Made by a program: the position numbers and the translations under genes. The notes under the pieces were generated by a model that worked only from the letters and a program-made list of their open reading frames with translations, made no database searches and had not been told where the DNA came from. 64,000 nt of DNA, taken from the NCBI GenBank assembly GCA_900155495.1, contig FTLJ01000150.1, positions 1-64,000 on the forward strand, written 5' to 3'. Positions 34,126 through 45,130 of the stretch are shown here, one piece after another; within the stretch, counting starts at the first letter, position 1, and each line of letters opens with the position of its first letter. Origin of the DNA: Porogramme epimiltina. Lineage: Eukaryota; Basidiomycota; Agaricomycetes; Polyporales; Polyporaceae.

Positions 34126-34383
34126 GCCACATCACCGGCATTCGGTGCGTTACTAGCACGTGTAGATCGACAGAATGCACATATCTCCTCGCGCGCTTCT
34201 GCCTCTGCGAGGAGCGTGGGGTTGTACGGCGTCTGAGGGGTCATAATACATTGGCCTTCTTCGGCTTAGACTTCCGACAAACTTTGTCAAGTCAACACTA
34301 TCCCCTGAAAACAAGTCCTCGCAACTGCAGCGCTCCCAAAAGCCCCCAGTAGAACAACGCAAGTATCCGCACGCTCGCCCCTT

Positions 34384-36782
34384 TTACGGGAGCGCCATGA
34401 ACGCTGCCAAGAGGTTGGCGAAGTTGGGCGTGCCCAGGCCCGTGATCGGGTCCCATCCCGGCGCGGCAGGGAAGCCCTGCGTCCCGCAGCCCGCGTTCGT
34501 GCCGTTCGTGATGTCGTTGAACGCGCCCGCGAAGGCGTCAGAGTAGAGCTGCGCGTCCGGCGTCAGCGACTCAGCGACTTTCAGCCTGAGGCGGGGTGGA
34601 ATGGAAGACGTACCGCGGGGTTGATGAACCCGACGGGGCCCTTGCCCGCCGCGATGCGCGCGTCGTTGATTGCTGCGATGAAAGAGGCGAAGATGGGCGC
34701 GGAGGCGGACGTCCCGCCTGTGCGCACGAACTGGCCGTTTTCGGCGATGATGGTCGGGAACCTAGAGTAGCGCATTAGCTACCGCCTTCAACCCGGGTTT
34801 ATTTATACTGAACAAGCACGCACCCGTTCGCAGAGACATCGGGATATGCGCGCCCAGTGCGGTTGAAGACGGTGGGGCCGTAAGGGGGCGCAAAGTTAGT
34901 CACGTAGTTGCTCACCGCGGCCTGCTGGAAGTCCATCTGCGCGAATGTGTTGGAGAACCCTCCGCCCGACGGGAACGCGGTGGTCGCCGTCTCCGGGTCG
35001 TCAACCTGCGGAGCAGCGTGTCAGCTAGACTCGGAGGCGCGCGCAGAACCCGCGCGTTGAGCGGGACGCTGGGATAGAGAGGAGAGACGTACGCTGTTGC
35101 CAGCCGTCACTTGCGTCGCGCCGACGGCGGTGACATACGGGCACGACGCGGGGAACTGTGCGACGAAGCTCGAGTTGGAGGGGTTTCCGAAGACGAGGGT
35201 GCCGTTTGCGACCAGGCAGCCGTGCGACTGGGAGTAGGCGACTCCGCCGTCTCCCGAGGAAACGACGATGGTCATACCCGCTAGAGCAAGCTACAAAGGA
35301 GTGTGATCATGTTAGAGTCATGGGTTATGGAAATAGCAAGGGAGACTCGCCTTGCCGAACTCAGTGCACTGGCGTTGGATGACAGGCGTGATATCGTCCT
35401 CATGGATGTCCGGGTTGAGATGGTACGAGACCGATACAACGTTCGCCGCGGGTTTGTCACCACAGTCCGTAAGCTCTGCCAATCACTCCTCAGCATAAAA
35501 CATGAGACCAGAAGGTGATATTACCTACTTTCGCCGGAGACAGCATCCAGCTCGCAAAACGAGGCATCGAACGCAGCAGCGAATTCGTCCACTATAACGT
35601 GTCTCGTTAGCCTATATTGATACAGCTTGCCGGAAGAGAGCTTACGGGGATCCTGTTGAGCATTCTGCTCTCCAATCTGGTATAAGAGGAGTTCCTGGTC
35701 GGGGCCAAGGAGCCCCATCATAAGCTGGATATCCAGGTTGGCCTCCCCAAAGTCACCAGTCGTTGTAACGGTGCCTAGCCAGGAAAGTCCATGAATCAAG
35801 CGGACCATTTGAAATACACTCCGACTGACCTCCTTCGATGCTCACGAGCGTTGGATGGTTGCCGACTTGGTCGGGTTCGAACATCGTGAAGAATTTGTCC
35901 AGATCAGACTGTCGGAAGTTCTCTCCTTGCAGCTCGACTGTGCATATGATCAGGATTGGTAAGATGATATTCGAGAAAGGAAGTCACTCACACACGGACA
36001 CTGTATTTTTGTCCCCGGCCACGATGGTGTGATTGAAGTTGTACAGATCGCGCAAGCAATCGAGAGTGACGGACTGGTCGCATCCTGTGGCCTCGAGGGC
36101 CGCGTCCTGTCCACATGATCAGCGCGATGCACACGGCCGCATGGACCAACAGGCGACTCACAGAGATAGGCGTTTTTACAACTCCTGACTCGCGCCCGGC
36201 CGTCGAGGCTTTCCCGATGCGACGTCCGAAGGAGGACTCAGCCCGGCGCATCAAGTTAGAGTCGCTGAAGTGAACAGTGGGCCACACGAGGTCGACATGC
36301 TTGGCGACGTGCGCGGGCAGGCTGTATCCCCCGTGGCACCCCACGCGTTCTGCGCCGCTTTCGTCATGAGAGTACACAAAGTATTCGGCTCCGAGCATGC
36401 GCTCCGCCTCCGCAATGGTCGCGTTCAGCCGGATGGCATCGCCCTTGCGCGCAAGCTCGACCCGGTCGGGCGCGACGCCGTGGTCGCCGACAAGCCACGC
36501 ACGTACGGCATCGATCGTGTCTTGTGTCGGGCGGAACGCCTTTGTGACCTCGTTTGGGCTCCAATACTTCCCGTAGTTAGGAGACCGCGGGTCCGCGACG
36601 TCGAGGAGGTAAGCGTCGAGGTTGTGTACGTTGGACTGGACAAGGGAAAACTTGAGGGGGACGAACGCCTCAGGATCCGCGCGCCGCCGAACCGACCACC
36701 CGCGCGGGACGGCGCGTGCTCCGATGCCTGGCACCCCGGCGAGGACGATGGCGACCGAGACAACCCAATGGTAGAGGCGCAT
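34384..36782 (-). CDS. Sedolisin / tripeptidyl-peptidase, peptidase family S53
   Basis: Ten exons: 36782-36162, 36106-35992, 35937-35830, 35774-35646, 35591-35529, 35475-35351, 35290-35093, 35005-34824, 34761-34614 and 34569-34384, giving 624 residues. A signal peptide (MRLYHWVVSVAIVLAG) precedes a pro-domain of about 190 residues (SNVHNLDAYLLDVADPRS, HFSDSNLMRRAE). The catalytic domain has Glu and Asp in GEANLDIQLMMGL, SSGDGGVAYSQSHGC and the nucleophile in GGTSASAPIFASFIAA. Calcium-site residues lie in NDITNGTNAGC and PGWDPITGLGTPNF. These are secreted acid endo- or tripeptidyl-peptidases of saprotrophs. The intron at 35291-35350 has a GC donor (AAG|GCGAGT). The acceptor before the last exon (34570) was set by frame and is the weakest junction. 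Confidence 0.93.
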
Positions 36783-36831
36783 GGTGGAGTAGAGGGGATA
36801 TCCGCGGGGTTTCTTGTCTTCGATTGTAGCC

Positions 36832-36839
36832 TATATATA
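36832..36839 (-). promoter_or_regulatory. TATA box of the S53 peptidase gene
   Basis: The minus strand reads TATATATA about 50 nt upstream of the ATG at 36782, a normal distance for a fungal core promoter with a short leader. Confidence 0.5.
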
Positions 36840-37700
36840 CGTTCTCGACTCGACGGATATGACGGGATCTCCGTCTGCTCTCGGTGCGCGGGAGAAGACT
36901 TCTGGGCTTGAATAGGACGGAGGGCAAGCCAGAAAAGTATCTGGGTATATCAACATAGCGCCGCATCAAATGCGCCGACCCGAACAAGGGAATGTGTCTC
37001 GACAGGGCACCGCTGCCGCGACCGGGAATGCGCATCGAGCATGGTGGCTTGTTGCCGCAATCGTTGGTTCCGGTGTGCATCGTGTGAGTGGAAGAAGTTC
37101 TTGGCGGAAAGAAGCCTGCACGACCATATGACTGTGAGCTGTGCCTCGATCGCGAGCTATGATGGGTACGGTTGGGGTCTGAGAGAAGCATGTTCCCTGA
37201 AGAGGGGTCTGCATATTCCTGCGAGTCTTGGAAATGTCTTCAAAAACTGTGTCAATAGGGCCGTCATGATGAGATTATGACGTTCTACTCACTTGAACTG
37301 CTTGTGCAACTTGCAATCGACCATGGATGCCACTGGGATCAATGATTATGCGATAAGGATATACAAGGGAGCGGCATTCTTGTTCAATGTGGTTCACCAG
37401 TATAATCAGGGTAGATTTTCAATGGAGACATAGGGACAATTAGGCTGGAGGCTCAACGACGCTCGTTGTAGTGGTTGGCGAGGAGTGGGGTAAAGCTATG
37501 GCAAGCACCACTGCGTTTATCTTATCTGAATCTCACGTGAGAAGTATTATGTCATCGATTAAATCCGAGCTTTTCCCGGCTTGGGGATGTTGGTGACCGC
37601 AGAGATCATTGCAAGCGCAACGCCGCCCGATACCTGCTACCACTCAACACTTTGGACATGAGATATCATATAGAAGAACTGCGACTGCATTTTGTGAGTC
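36840..37700. other. Intergenic, no gene seen
   Basis: About 860 bp between two minus-strand genes. It holds the S53 promoter and the 3' flank of the RdRP-helicase gene. The minus frame 36670-37191 lacks similarity. Confidence 0.4.
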
Positions 37701-39295
37701 CTATACAACCTCCGGCCTTGCTATCACAACCTCTGTGCACGCAGCGAGTGCGCGACGCCATAATGCACTGTTGGCTTCCAGCGTGCGTCGATCCCCAATG
37801 ATGACGATCCCAAGCCTGGGCCGCGTCCATGCGACGTTCAACCGCCGCTCGTCCTCCACAAACCCGATATCACCCTCCATGTTGCATCGCACAGTAGAGA
37901 ACACCACTACATCACCCTCCCGGCCCTGGAATCCATCGATGGTGCTAACCGCCGCACCGAGTCCAGGCGGAATTGTTTGTTTTAGAAGCTGGACCTGACG
38001 CGAGTATGGTGTGAGGACCGCCACTGTCATCGCACGTAACAGGGCGCGAGGGTCGTCAGCATCGGGTCTGGGGTCCACAGCGGCCGAGTCTTGAGCCTGC
38101 TCTGGAGAGGGAGGAGGTGTTCGAAGGAGGGACAGGATGTGCTTGGTGAGTGCCACTTGGCCGGCGTTGCTCTTTGACGATCTTCCGTAGTCCTCCTCAG
38201 ATGTGCACGGAACGAAGACGACGGGCGAGATGCGGCCGTTGTCTCCGCGCGGCCATGGAAAGGACGAGATTCCAAGGGTTGCATCGATCTCTGCCTCGCG
38301 GGGTGTCCCGGTTTGAAGACGGCCTTCGTAAAACTCTTGCGATGGAAACCGCGCGACATCGGCGGAGAACCGGTACTGAACCTGTTTCGTAGAGAGTGAA
38401 TGAGAATGGCATCAAACGTGCCATAGAGCCAGTCTACCTCTAGCATCGTGCGTTCGAATCCAGGGTAATCGCCGGTGTTCCGGTAGAGCCTTTCAAACAG
38501 GGACTTGTCAAACTCGAGGGCTTTTCCCATGGGTTTCACCGTAGGACGTAGCTGTACGCTGTCATGTAGTGTTAGATCGAGATCGAGAGGTGTTTAACAC
38601 GGGTTTCTCACTGGTCTCCGACGAGGACGGCGCGTTCACACCCCTTTACGAGTGGGATCAATGCGCAAGGCTCCGTGATTTGAGACGCTTCGTCGATAAG
38701 CACAGTGTCGAAGTCGATATTTCGCAACACGCCCAGCCCTGCTCCAGAGCACGTTGTGAAGACGATACGAGCCTCCTTCACTCGCTTCACTGCCTTCTGG
38801 ACGAGCCGTGGGTTGTCCGTGACGCTGCCGCCCAGCCGGGAGTCAACGGTGAATCGCTGGAGAGCTTTGTCAACCTTGGTGCTCTCGGTCGCGGCCCTGA
38901 TGATGCGTTCTTCGTCTAAGAGGTGCTTGTCGCTGTTATACGCGACAAACCGCTCCAGCACATTGTCGACAGCTGACGGTAGCACCGGGGTGTCAGAGGA
39001 CGATTTCGCTACTCTGCACTGTCAGCTCACCGTTATGGGTCGAAGCGGACATCAGTATCTTGGCATCGGGGTAGTGACGCAAGTATTGAGCGAGAATCTG
39101 CACTACGACTGTCGTTTTTCCAGTGCCTGCGGGCGAAGAAAGTGTGGTATCAGTAGCAGCTTCGCTGAAAGTCGAGCGAACCCACCTGGAGGTCCCCAAA
39201 TGAGGCACAGCTTACTCCGAACAGCAAGCCCGACTGCGTTTTGCTGGCTGGCATTTAGACTAGAGTCTATGTCGTCTACTTGGGGAACTGCGTCT

Positions 39296-39340
<45 letters not shown>

Positions 39341-42300
39341 TCGTGGCCGTCGCCGTCGTCATCCTCATCGCCTGTCCCGTTTTCCCCTCCAGTCGGAGTC
39401 TCTGCGGGAGGCGCAGCCCCACTTGCTATAGGGTCGAGCCCGATGAGGATGTGATTGATACGGCAACACTCGTAGCCTTCCTGTGCGAGCTTGAGAACAG
39501 CAGCGAGCATCGCTGCCGAGGTCGCGGTCCCGCCCGCGTCGTAGACGTTCCACTCCACCTCGCGCCACTCTGGGGGCAGCGGCTGCATGACGTCCAGGTA
39601 CAGTTCGCCCCGCGTGGCGCGCGTAACGATAGCGTCCAGAACCGGAGGTGGGAGAGTGGAGTGCTCTGCAATCGATGCGAGCTGAAGGCGGACGTGGTTA
39701 TGGATCCGTATCGGGGTGGGGCTGTCGATGCGCGTGTGGGCAATGATGGTTGTCTGCGCGCCAGACGCTCCCTCCGTTGCCGCGACTTCGGCTCCACCAC
39801 TCTCTTCAGTATCAGGGTCCGGCGGGGACACCAGCTTTGCTCGGGCCGGGGCAGTGCGTTGACGTCGAGGCCTCCCACTATCGTCACAGGGGCAAGTGTC
39901 GGCCGCTTCCTCCACACGATCGAAAATGATGCTCAAAGCGTGCTTGTGAGCAAAAGCGAGGACAGGGCTGCGTTTGCGACCAGGTTCTCGGGCATCGTGG
40001 AGAACAAGGAGAACTTCTTGAACGAGTTGCGTCGGCCTGATGGACAGCGCGGCCAACCAAAGGAGGTCGAAGAATGTTTTCAAGTTGAGAGCGTCTATGG
40101 TTGACGCAAGACGTTCAAGAGCCACGAGGGACGCGATACCTAGTTCGTTTGCGGAACGGAGTACACTGCGAAGGATGGTCGGAACGATAGGAGCGAGGTC
40201 GCTCGGAATCTCATTACCCTCTTCAGGGATGTCCCTTTTGAGTATACAATATGCGAGGGAGGGGTAAGCCTCCATACAGTCACGGAGGATTTCCAAGGGG
40301 GGCTCTGGACGATCTAGAAGAATGAGGAATATTGCGAAGACGTGGCTCTCGACACGAAATTGAACGGCAACGTCGAAGTAGTGGCAGAGTTGAGTGTCTT
40401 CCAAAAGAGCCAACATTTGTCGGGAGAGCTCCATAGGGATTGCGGGGTCAAAGATGTTACGCCCTCGGTCATCGTCTCCCCATTCAAAGGTAGAAATGTT
40501 GTTGTATGAGAAGGTTTGCTTCGAATAGTCGAAGCGCTTCAACACTTCTTCGGTTTGCACGCTGTTTAAAATCTGGTTGAGCAACTGGCATAAAGTAAGT
40601 CAAGGGTTCTTACTATTGGAACCGCAAGTCGAACGTTTGATGCGCAACCCGGTCACGACATGATACTACGTGAATTTCCATCGTCAGGACCGGGGCACGC
40701 CTAACACGTCCGAATTGCTGGAGGTAGATCAGTAATCACTCAGACGGGATGACAATTCCTCTGCACCTGCTGCACACGTTGTGAGATCTTCTGAAGCGCG
40801 ATGCTAGTAACTATATCTTCCTCTGAAGCAGCTGGAGGACGTGTCATAAAGATAAAACTGTTCGCGCGATGTTGATCGAATAGCTGGAAAATGTTGTCTC
40901 CGCAGTACAGCTTGTACCCTTTAGTTCCTTGCCAGTACGTCGACATCAGGCCGGACGCTTTAGGCATGAAGGAGCAAACAACCACGTTCTGGTCGACATC
41001 GGCCTATACAGACTGGATTGAGCAACATAGAAGAGCTAGAAAAAAGGGGTACTCAACGTCACTATCCCAAGCAATGGGCCCTCGGAGGAAGACGCCCACA
41101 GAGAAGCGATCGTCTGTCTAGAAACCCCCGTAAGGGTTGGAAGATTGAATTTTGAGTCGCTGGGTATTCTTACCTTGATAATGACGAGCCGCCGCTCGTA
41201 ATTCTCTGCGGCATCCCGCAGATACTCGAAGAAAGCAGCGCGGCCTTGAATGGATGAGCTGTACAGCTTCTGCAGTCGAAGAGGACCGCCAAGATTGCGT
41301 TCTTCGAGGTCTCGTGACTGTAGGATCTCGGAACGCATAAGGCTAGAACCCTAATATCAACGCAATGTTCTTTTTGTTAAACTTGAACGGACCTGTTCCA
41401 CAAATACGGTGCGGTTTGCGGAGTAAGACCGAGATAGAAACTGAAGGCATGTTTCTCGGCTGTAGAGAACGCGCTGAAATCGATGTGCCCAATGTGCTTG
41501 CGAATGTCGATGCGGTGCTTTTGAGCGAACCGCGCCGCCATCATTGACAGTTCATACTCTGATACTGCTAGTTTCTCCGACGTCAACAGTTTTACGAGGA
41601 GATCCTCCGCAGTTTCCTTGTCAGTGATGTCGTGAGACTCAACGGAAGCGGAAACAGCCATGAATTCATCATGGAACTCCTTTGCTGCCTCCCGAAGCTG
41701 GTCAAGAATGAATGGCGTGTCTGAGACGGTGGGAGGATGGGAGAGCCTGTCGGGAACTTTGACGTTACCGCCATCCACAACAAGCGAGTGGAGGGCATTG
41801 AGATCTTGGCATTCGTTGCTCATCGCTCCCTTTGGGCTGAGCCGCACCCATTTGTTGTGCAAGTTGACGATACGAGCTAGAGCCATCCTATATTGAGATG
41901 GTGAGCATTCGTTGGTATGTCTATGTAAAACCACATACGAATTGTAGGAAGCGAAGTGTCTCGCAAGATCTTCCCGCGTGACCTGGGTGACGGTGTGCTC
42001 CTTTCCCGGGGGATAAGTGTACGACTGATGCCCGTTTTGAGCTTCCATGACCACTCTAGGAAGACGGTGCACACGCTCTTACCTCAGCGACCTTCTTGGG
42101 CACGAAATCGGGGTCCCATATTACTGTGTATTCGTCTCCGTCTTTCAGTTCCGCCGTTGAGTAATACGTATGCGGTGATACAAACTTGAAACATACCAAG
42201 ATCTCCACCCGCGCTCATAGAGGGAGCTGCGCGGCGGCCCTTCGAGGCGAATACGATGCAGTCCACAAGGTGTGCTAGACGCGGGTGAGCTACAGCTCTG

Positions 42301-43955
42301 AGCTTCAAACAGTCGCCCGGATGTAAACAAGGGTTTCGAACGACGAGGACATCCACATTTGTGAGCGTCGTAACCCCCTTGCGAGGTACGGACACTCTAA
42401 CGTGCACTTCGCCTTCGTTGAGGACGCTGTACGGGTCGCAGACTCCAAACAGGAACCGAGACTTCGGGATGATCATGCGAGCGCGGAACTTCTCGTTTTT
42501 CTTGAACGCCCCGATCTCGGCCATCTGGGCCGACCGTATGCGCTTCTGCACCTCGGGGAAGTCGATACCATCCAAAAGGAGTCGCTCGGCCGCATCGTAG
42601 TGCTTGAGCGCGCACAGAATGTTGAACGCAACCTGCCAGTCGGTTGACGCTGCGCGGATCCATTGATGGTATTCGTCTTGACGCTTGAGAAAGGTTTCTG
42701 ATGGGATACCGAGACTTGATAAGAGGACGACGATCTCATTGTTAAGACGGGCGAACGAATAGGGGACGGAGTATGCGACGACGGAGAAAGTATTTTCCGT
42801 TGTAGCCCGAAACTTCTTCTGGCTGGCACGGAAATGTGCGACTATGTTCTTGTTGAGTTCGGGATGGAGCATCAGAACGCCCTTACAAATAAATTGCATC
42901 AGATTATGCCATAATGGTTGGGCTAATTTGAATTACTTTGTAGCCCTTATATCTGTTATAGCACCTTTAAGATCATTGCACCGTTGCAACGAGGATATCT
43001 ACGAACCGTATCTGGATCACGCAAGGTGTGTACGGTCGCCCGTGGAACCTCAAGCCTTTCTTCCTGCTGAGAAGTCGAACGAATGTTGGCCCGATGAGCC
43101 CACATCCATCGGAGAAGTTCTCGCCATTCACGATGATGTCATCGATGTCTTCCGTCACTTTGGGGTCTAAGTTCCAGTCCATTTCGGCTTTCGAGAAGAG
43201 CAGACCGATCCGCTTAGCGCCTACGGGGAATTAGCAAAGATGAAGCGCTATGTACAGATATCAACGCACACTTCGCAACGTTCTTGATCTTGGAGAATTC
43301 ACCATAGCTGTTGATACGGCGCTCGAGTTCTGCGTCTGTTCCGGCGCGCAGAAAACAGCTTCCCGACCTCTGACGAACGCGCGGATTAGTAATGAAATGT
43401 AAGTTTTCGGTCTTCGAAACCGCGTACTAGCTGGGAGTTACTGTGCCCATAAAACCTATACTCGACGCCGTTCAAAGACAGACCCGCTTTGAAAATGCGG
43501 ATCTTGTAATCTCGGGTCGTGTAGGGGGGTTTATCGGGGAATCGAAGGCCCTCAAAAGACGCAAGGATGAACTTCGAGATGTCGTCGGAGTGTAATATCC
43601 GGTTGTTAGGGAAAAGCGTCCAATCCAGCTTGACTGCTTCAGCCGTGAAGGCGATATGCATTCCCATGCCGGGGCGCTTCGGAGGCGGGAGGCGGGCGTT
43701 GAACACCCATTCAGTGTCGTCCGGGGTGGGATTCGCGCGGAGGATGATAGGAGGCATCTGGTTGCAGGTGTACGTTTTTCGAAGGACTAGAATGACATGT
43801 CAGAATAATGGGGAACAGTATAGATGACACGAAGATGGGCCAGACAGACCATCGCCCTTACCGCAGCACACATGAACCTTGTTTGTCAGAGGGGGACGAG
43901 AGCGCCCATGAGATGAGGATAAATCGAGGCGCAAAAGGGCGCTGTTCACACCACT
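37701..43955 (-). CDS. RNA-dependent RNA polymerase fused to UPF1-like SF1 helicase
   Basis: RdRP exons: 43955?-43862, 43786-43428, 43369-43270, 43220-43003, 42945-42937, 42881-42197, 42141-42083, 42024-41939, 41887-41393, 41342-41174, 41117-41058, 41003-40767 and 40717-40614. Helicase exons: 40561-39186, 39126-39031, 38972-38612, 38558-38438 and 38381-37701. From 43786 they sum to one open frame of 1737 residues. The silencing-type RdRP shows FSDGCGLIGPTFVRLLSRKK, RNPCLHPGDCLKLRAVAHPR and the catalytic GGDLDGDEYTVIWDPDF, with its three aspartates intact. Its C-terminus ends GRVRRAPVLTMEIHVVSCRD. The helicase half has GPPGTGKTT, LIDEASQ, VGDHVQLRPTV, VQYRFSADVARF, GFQGREGDVVVFS and RLNVAWTRPR. 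Such enzymes make dsRNA for RNA interference, and SF1 helicases assist RdRPs in other eukaryotes. The helicase half has no in-frame ATG of its own at its start. The 5' end is uncertain. Confidence 0.85.
39298..39339. repeat. (GTC)14 microsatellite coding for a poly-Asp tract
   Basis: Fourteen uninterrupted GTC units on the plus strand, within a longer imperfect run to about 39385. On the minus strand they are GAC codons encoding about 15 consecutive aspartates in the linker before the helicase P-loop. Such runs vary in length between strains. Confidence 0.9.
40562..40613 (-). other. Switch intron joining the RdRP and helicase halves
   Basis: On the minus strand the last RdRP codons read TTC CAA TA, followed by GTAAGAACC. 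The donor therefore starts with the G that would complete a TAG stop. The intron is 52 nt, with a TTGACTTACT branch-like element, and ends in AAACAG. Splicing joins TA to C, giving Tyr and continuing into VQTEEVLKRFDYSKQTF. Retention ends the protein at TAG. The two nearer AG dinucleotides (29 and 41 nt) both lead quickly to a stop, so only the 52-nt form yields the fusion. Confidence 0.7.
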
Positions 43956-44082
43956 CTGTCCAAGACAGGCGTTACAATACGTGAGTTAAGCTCGAGTCGA
44001 TGCGAATATCCATATACTCGCTCACATATGGTCCCGATTTCAGCTGTTTTCGCGTCTCCGCAGCCACAACGTGCTCGCTTTC

Positions 44083-44776
44083 ATGGACCAGATAAGGGAT
44101 CTCGACGCAATATTTGTTCTCGGACCATCGTCAAGCGGCAAAACTACCCTTTGCGACGCACTTTCGAAACGCCTAGGGATAAAGCCACCTCTATATATCA
44201 AAGAAGTGGCGCGAAAAGTGATGGTCACTCACGGATTCACTCGGAACGACGTTGACACGTATGAGATGCAATATGCAATCATGTCCGCCCAACTTGAAGC
44301 AGAACGGGTCGCTCGCAAACACATTACCCCAGCATACATGGGTGAGGCGGGAGCGCGGTCGGCCCTGCTACTCAGCGATCGATCTGCTATAGACCCAATC
44401 GTATACGCAACAGCATCACTGGCTCCTGGAGCAGATGAACGGCGTCAGAGATTAATAGAAGACGGCGAGTTACAAGCCATACTACCTTGGTACCGCCAGG
44501 CGCTGTTCGGTAAGTACTGCCTTGTAACTTCTCCTGTGAGATTAACATAGCTTGTATACAGTCACTCTTGAACCCATTCAGGAGTGGTTGCAAGACGACG
44601 GCGTGCGTTCACTAGAGGACCCGTGGCACTACAGCGATGTCCTACACGCAACACTCTCGGAGTTAGGCATTCTATGGGTTGTACTGTCGAAGAACATGAT
44701 GGACTTAACGGCGAGAGTGGAACACATATGTGAAATTTTGAGGTTGAGAGGAAACAACGTGGAAAGCATTCAGTAG
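44083..44776 (+). CDS. Small P-loop ATPase/kinase-like protein (AAA_28/NadR-like)
   Basis: Two exons: 44083-44509 and 44562-44776, giving 213 residues. Residues 8-22 read DAIFVLGPSSSGKTT, a Walker A loop with the adjacent helix DALSKRLG. A Walker-B-like LLLSDRSAIDPIVYA follows near residue 105, the arrangement of the NadR/AAA_28 group of nucleotide-binding proteins. The C-terminal part (HYSDVLHATLSELGILWVVL) finishes the fold with a strand-helix unit. Substrate unknown; a nucleoside or nicotinamide-riboside kinase role is possible but not shown. It is divergent from the RdRP gene, with under 300 bp between the visible 5' ends, and its first exon would overlap any longer RdRP N-terminus. The start at 44083 is chosen because no upstream in-frame Met leads into the P-loop. 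Confidence 0.8.
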
Positions 44777-44828
44777 AAGACGCTAGGACGGGGACATTGT
44801 TCAGCTCACCATCATGAAATAATGTCAT

Positions 44829-45130
44829 CTATGCATTGGGGTGCCGACTCTGCTTCAAGTCATCCGCTCGCATGACTCGCCGCCGAGGTACGACCAGCTC
44901 GGCATGTGCGAACTTCTTCGGAATGTCTTGCACGTGCGTCAAGGAGACACCCCTGCAGCGCGGGGATGACTGCAGGGCGTTTACGAGACTTGTGGGAGGA
45001 AAGTTACTGCGTAGACGATCAAGTATACAGTTCAACGACCAATCGACGTCGACGTCATGGCAGAGGGGGCTGCGCTCCAGCGCTTCCAAAATCAACCGGT
45101 GGCACGTGGACGGTGGAAGAGGTTCCTAAA
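44829..45130 (-). other. Unidentified open frame
   Basis: A minus frame of about 100 codons ending at 44829 (DVDVDWSLNCILDRLRSN, HVQDIPKKFAHAELVVPR). It looks protein-like in composition and is convergent with the ATPase gene, about 50 bp from its stop. I recognise no family and can trace no clear upstream exon. It could be the last exon of an unknown gene or a relic. Confidence 0.25.

Noticed and set aside
38445..38465. A GTTCGAATCC T-loop-like sequence
   Set aside because: It lies within a helicase exon; no acceptor or anticodon arms are present.
37701..40561. A stand-alone helicase gene separate from the RdRP
   Set aside because: The open frame begins at a TTG with no in-frame ATG, while a normal 52-nt intron joins it to the RdRP frame. 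A separate gene is still possible if RNA data show it.
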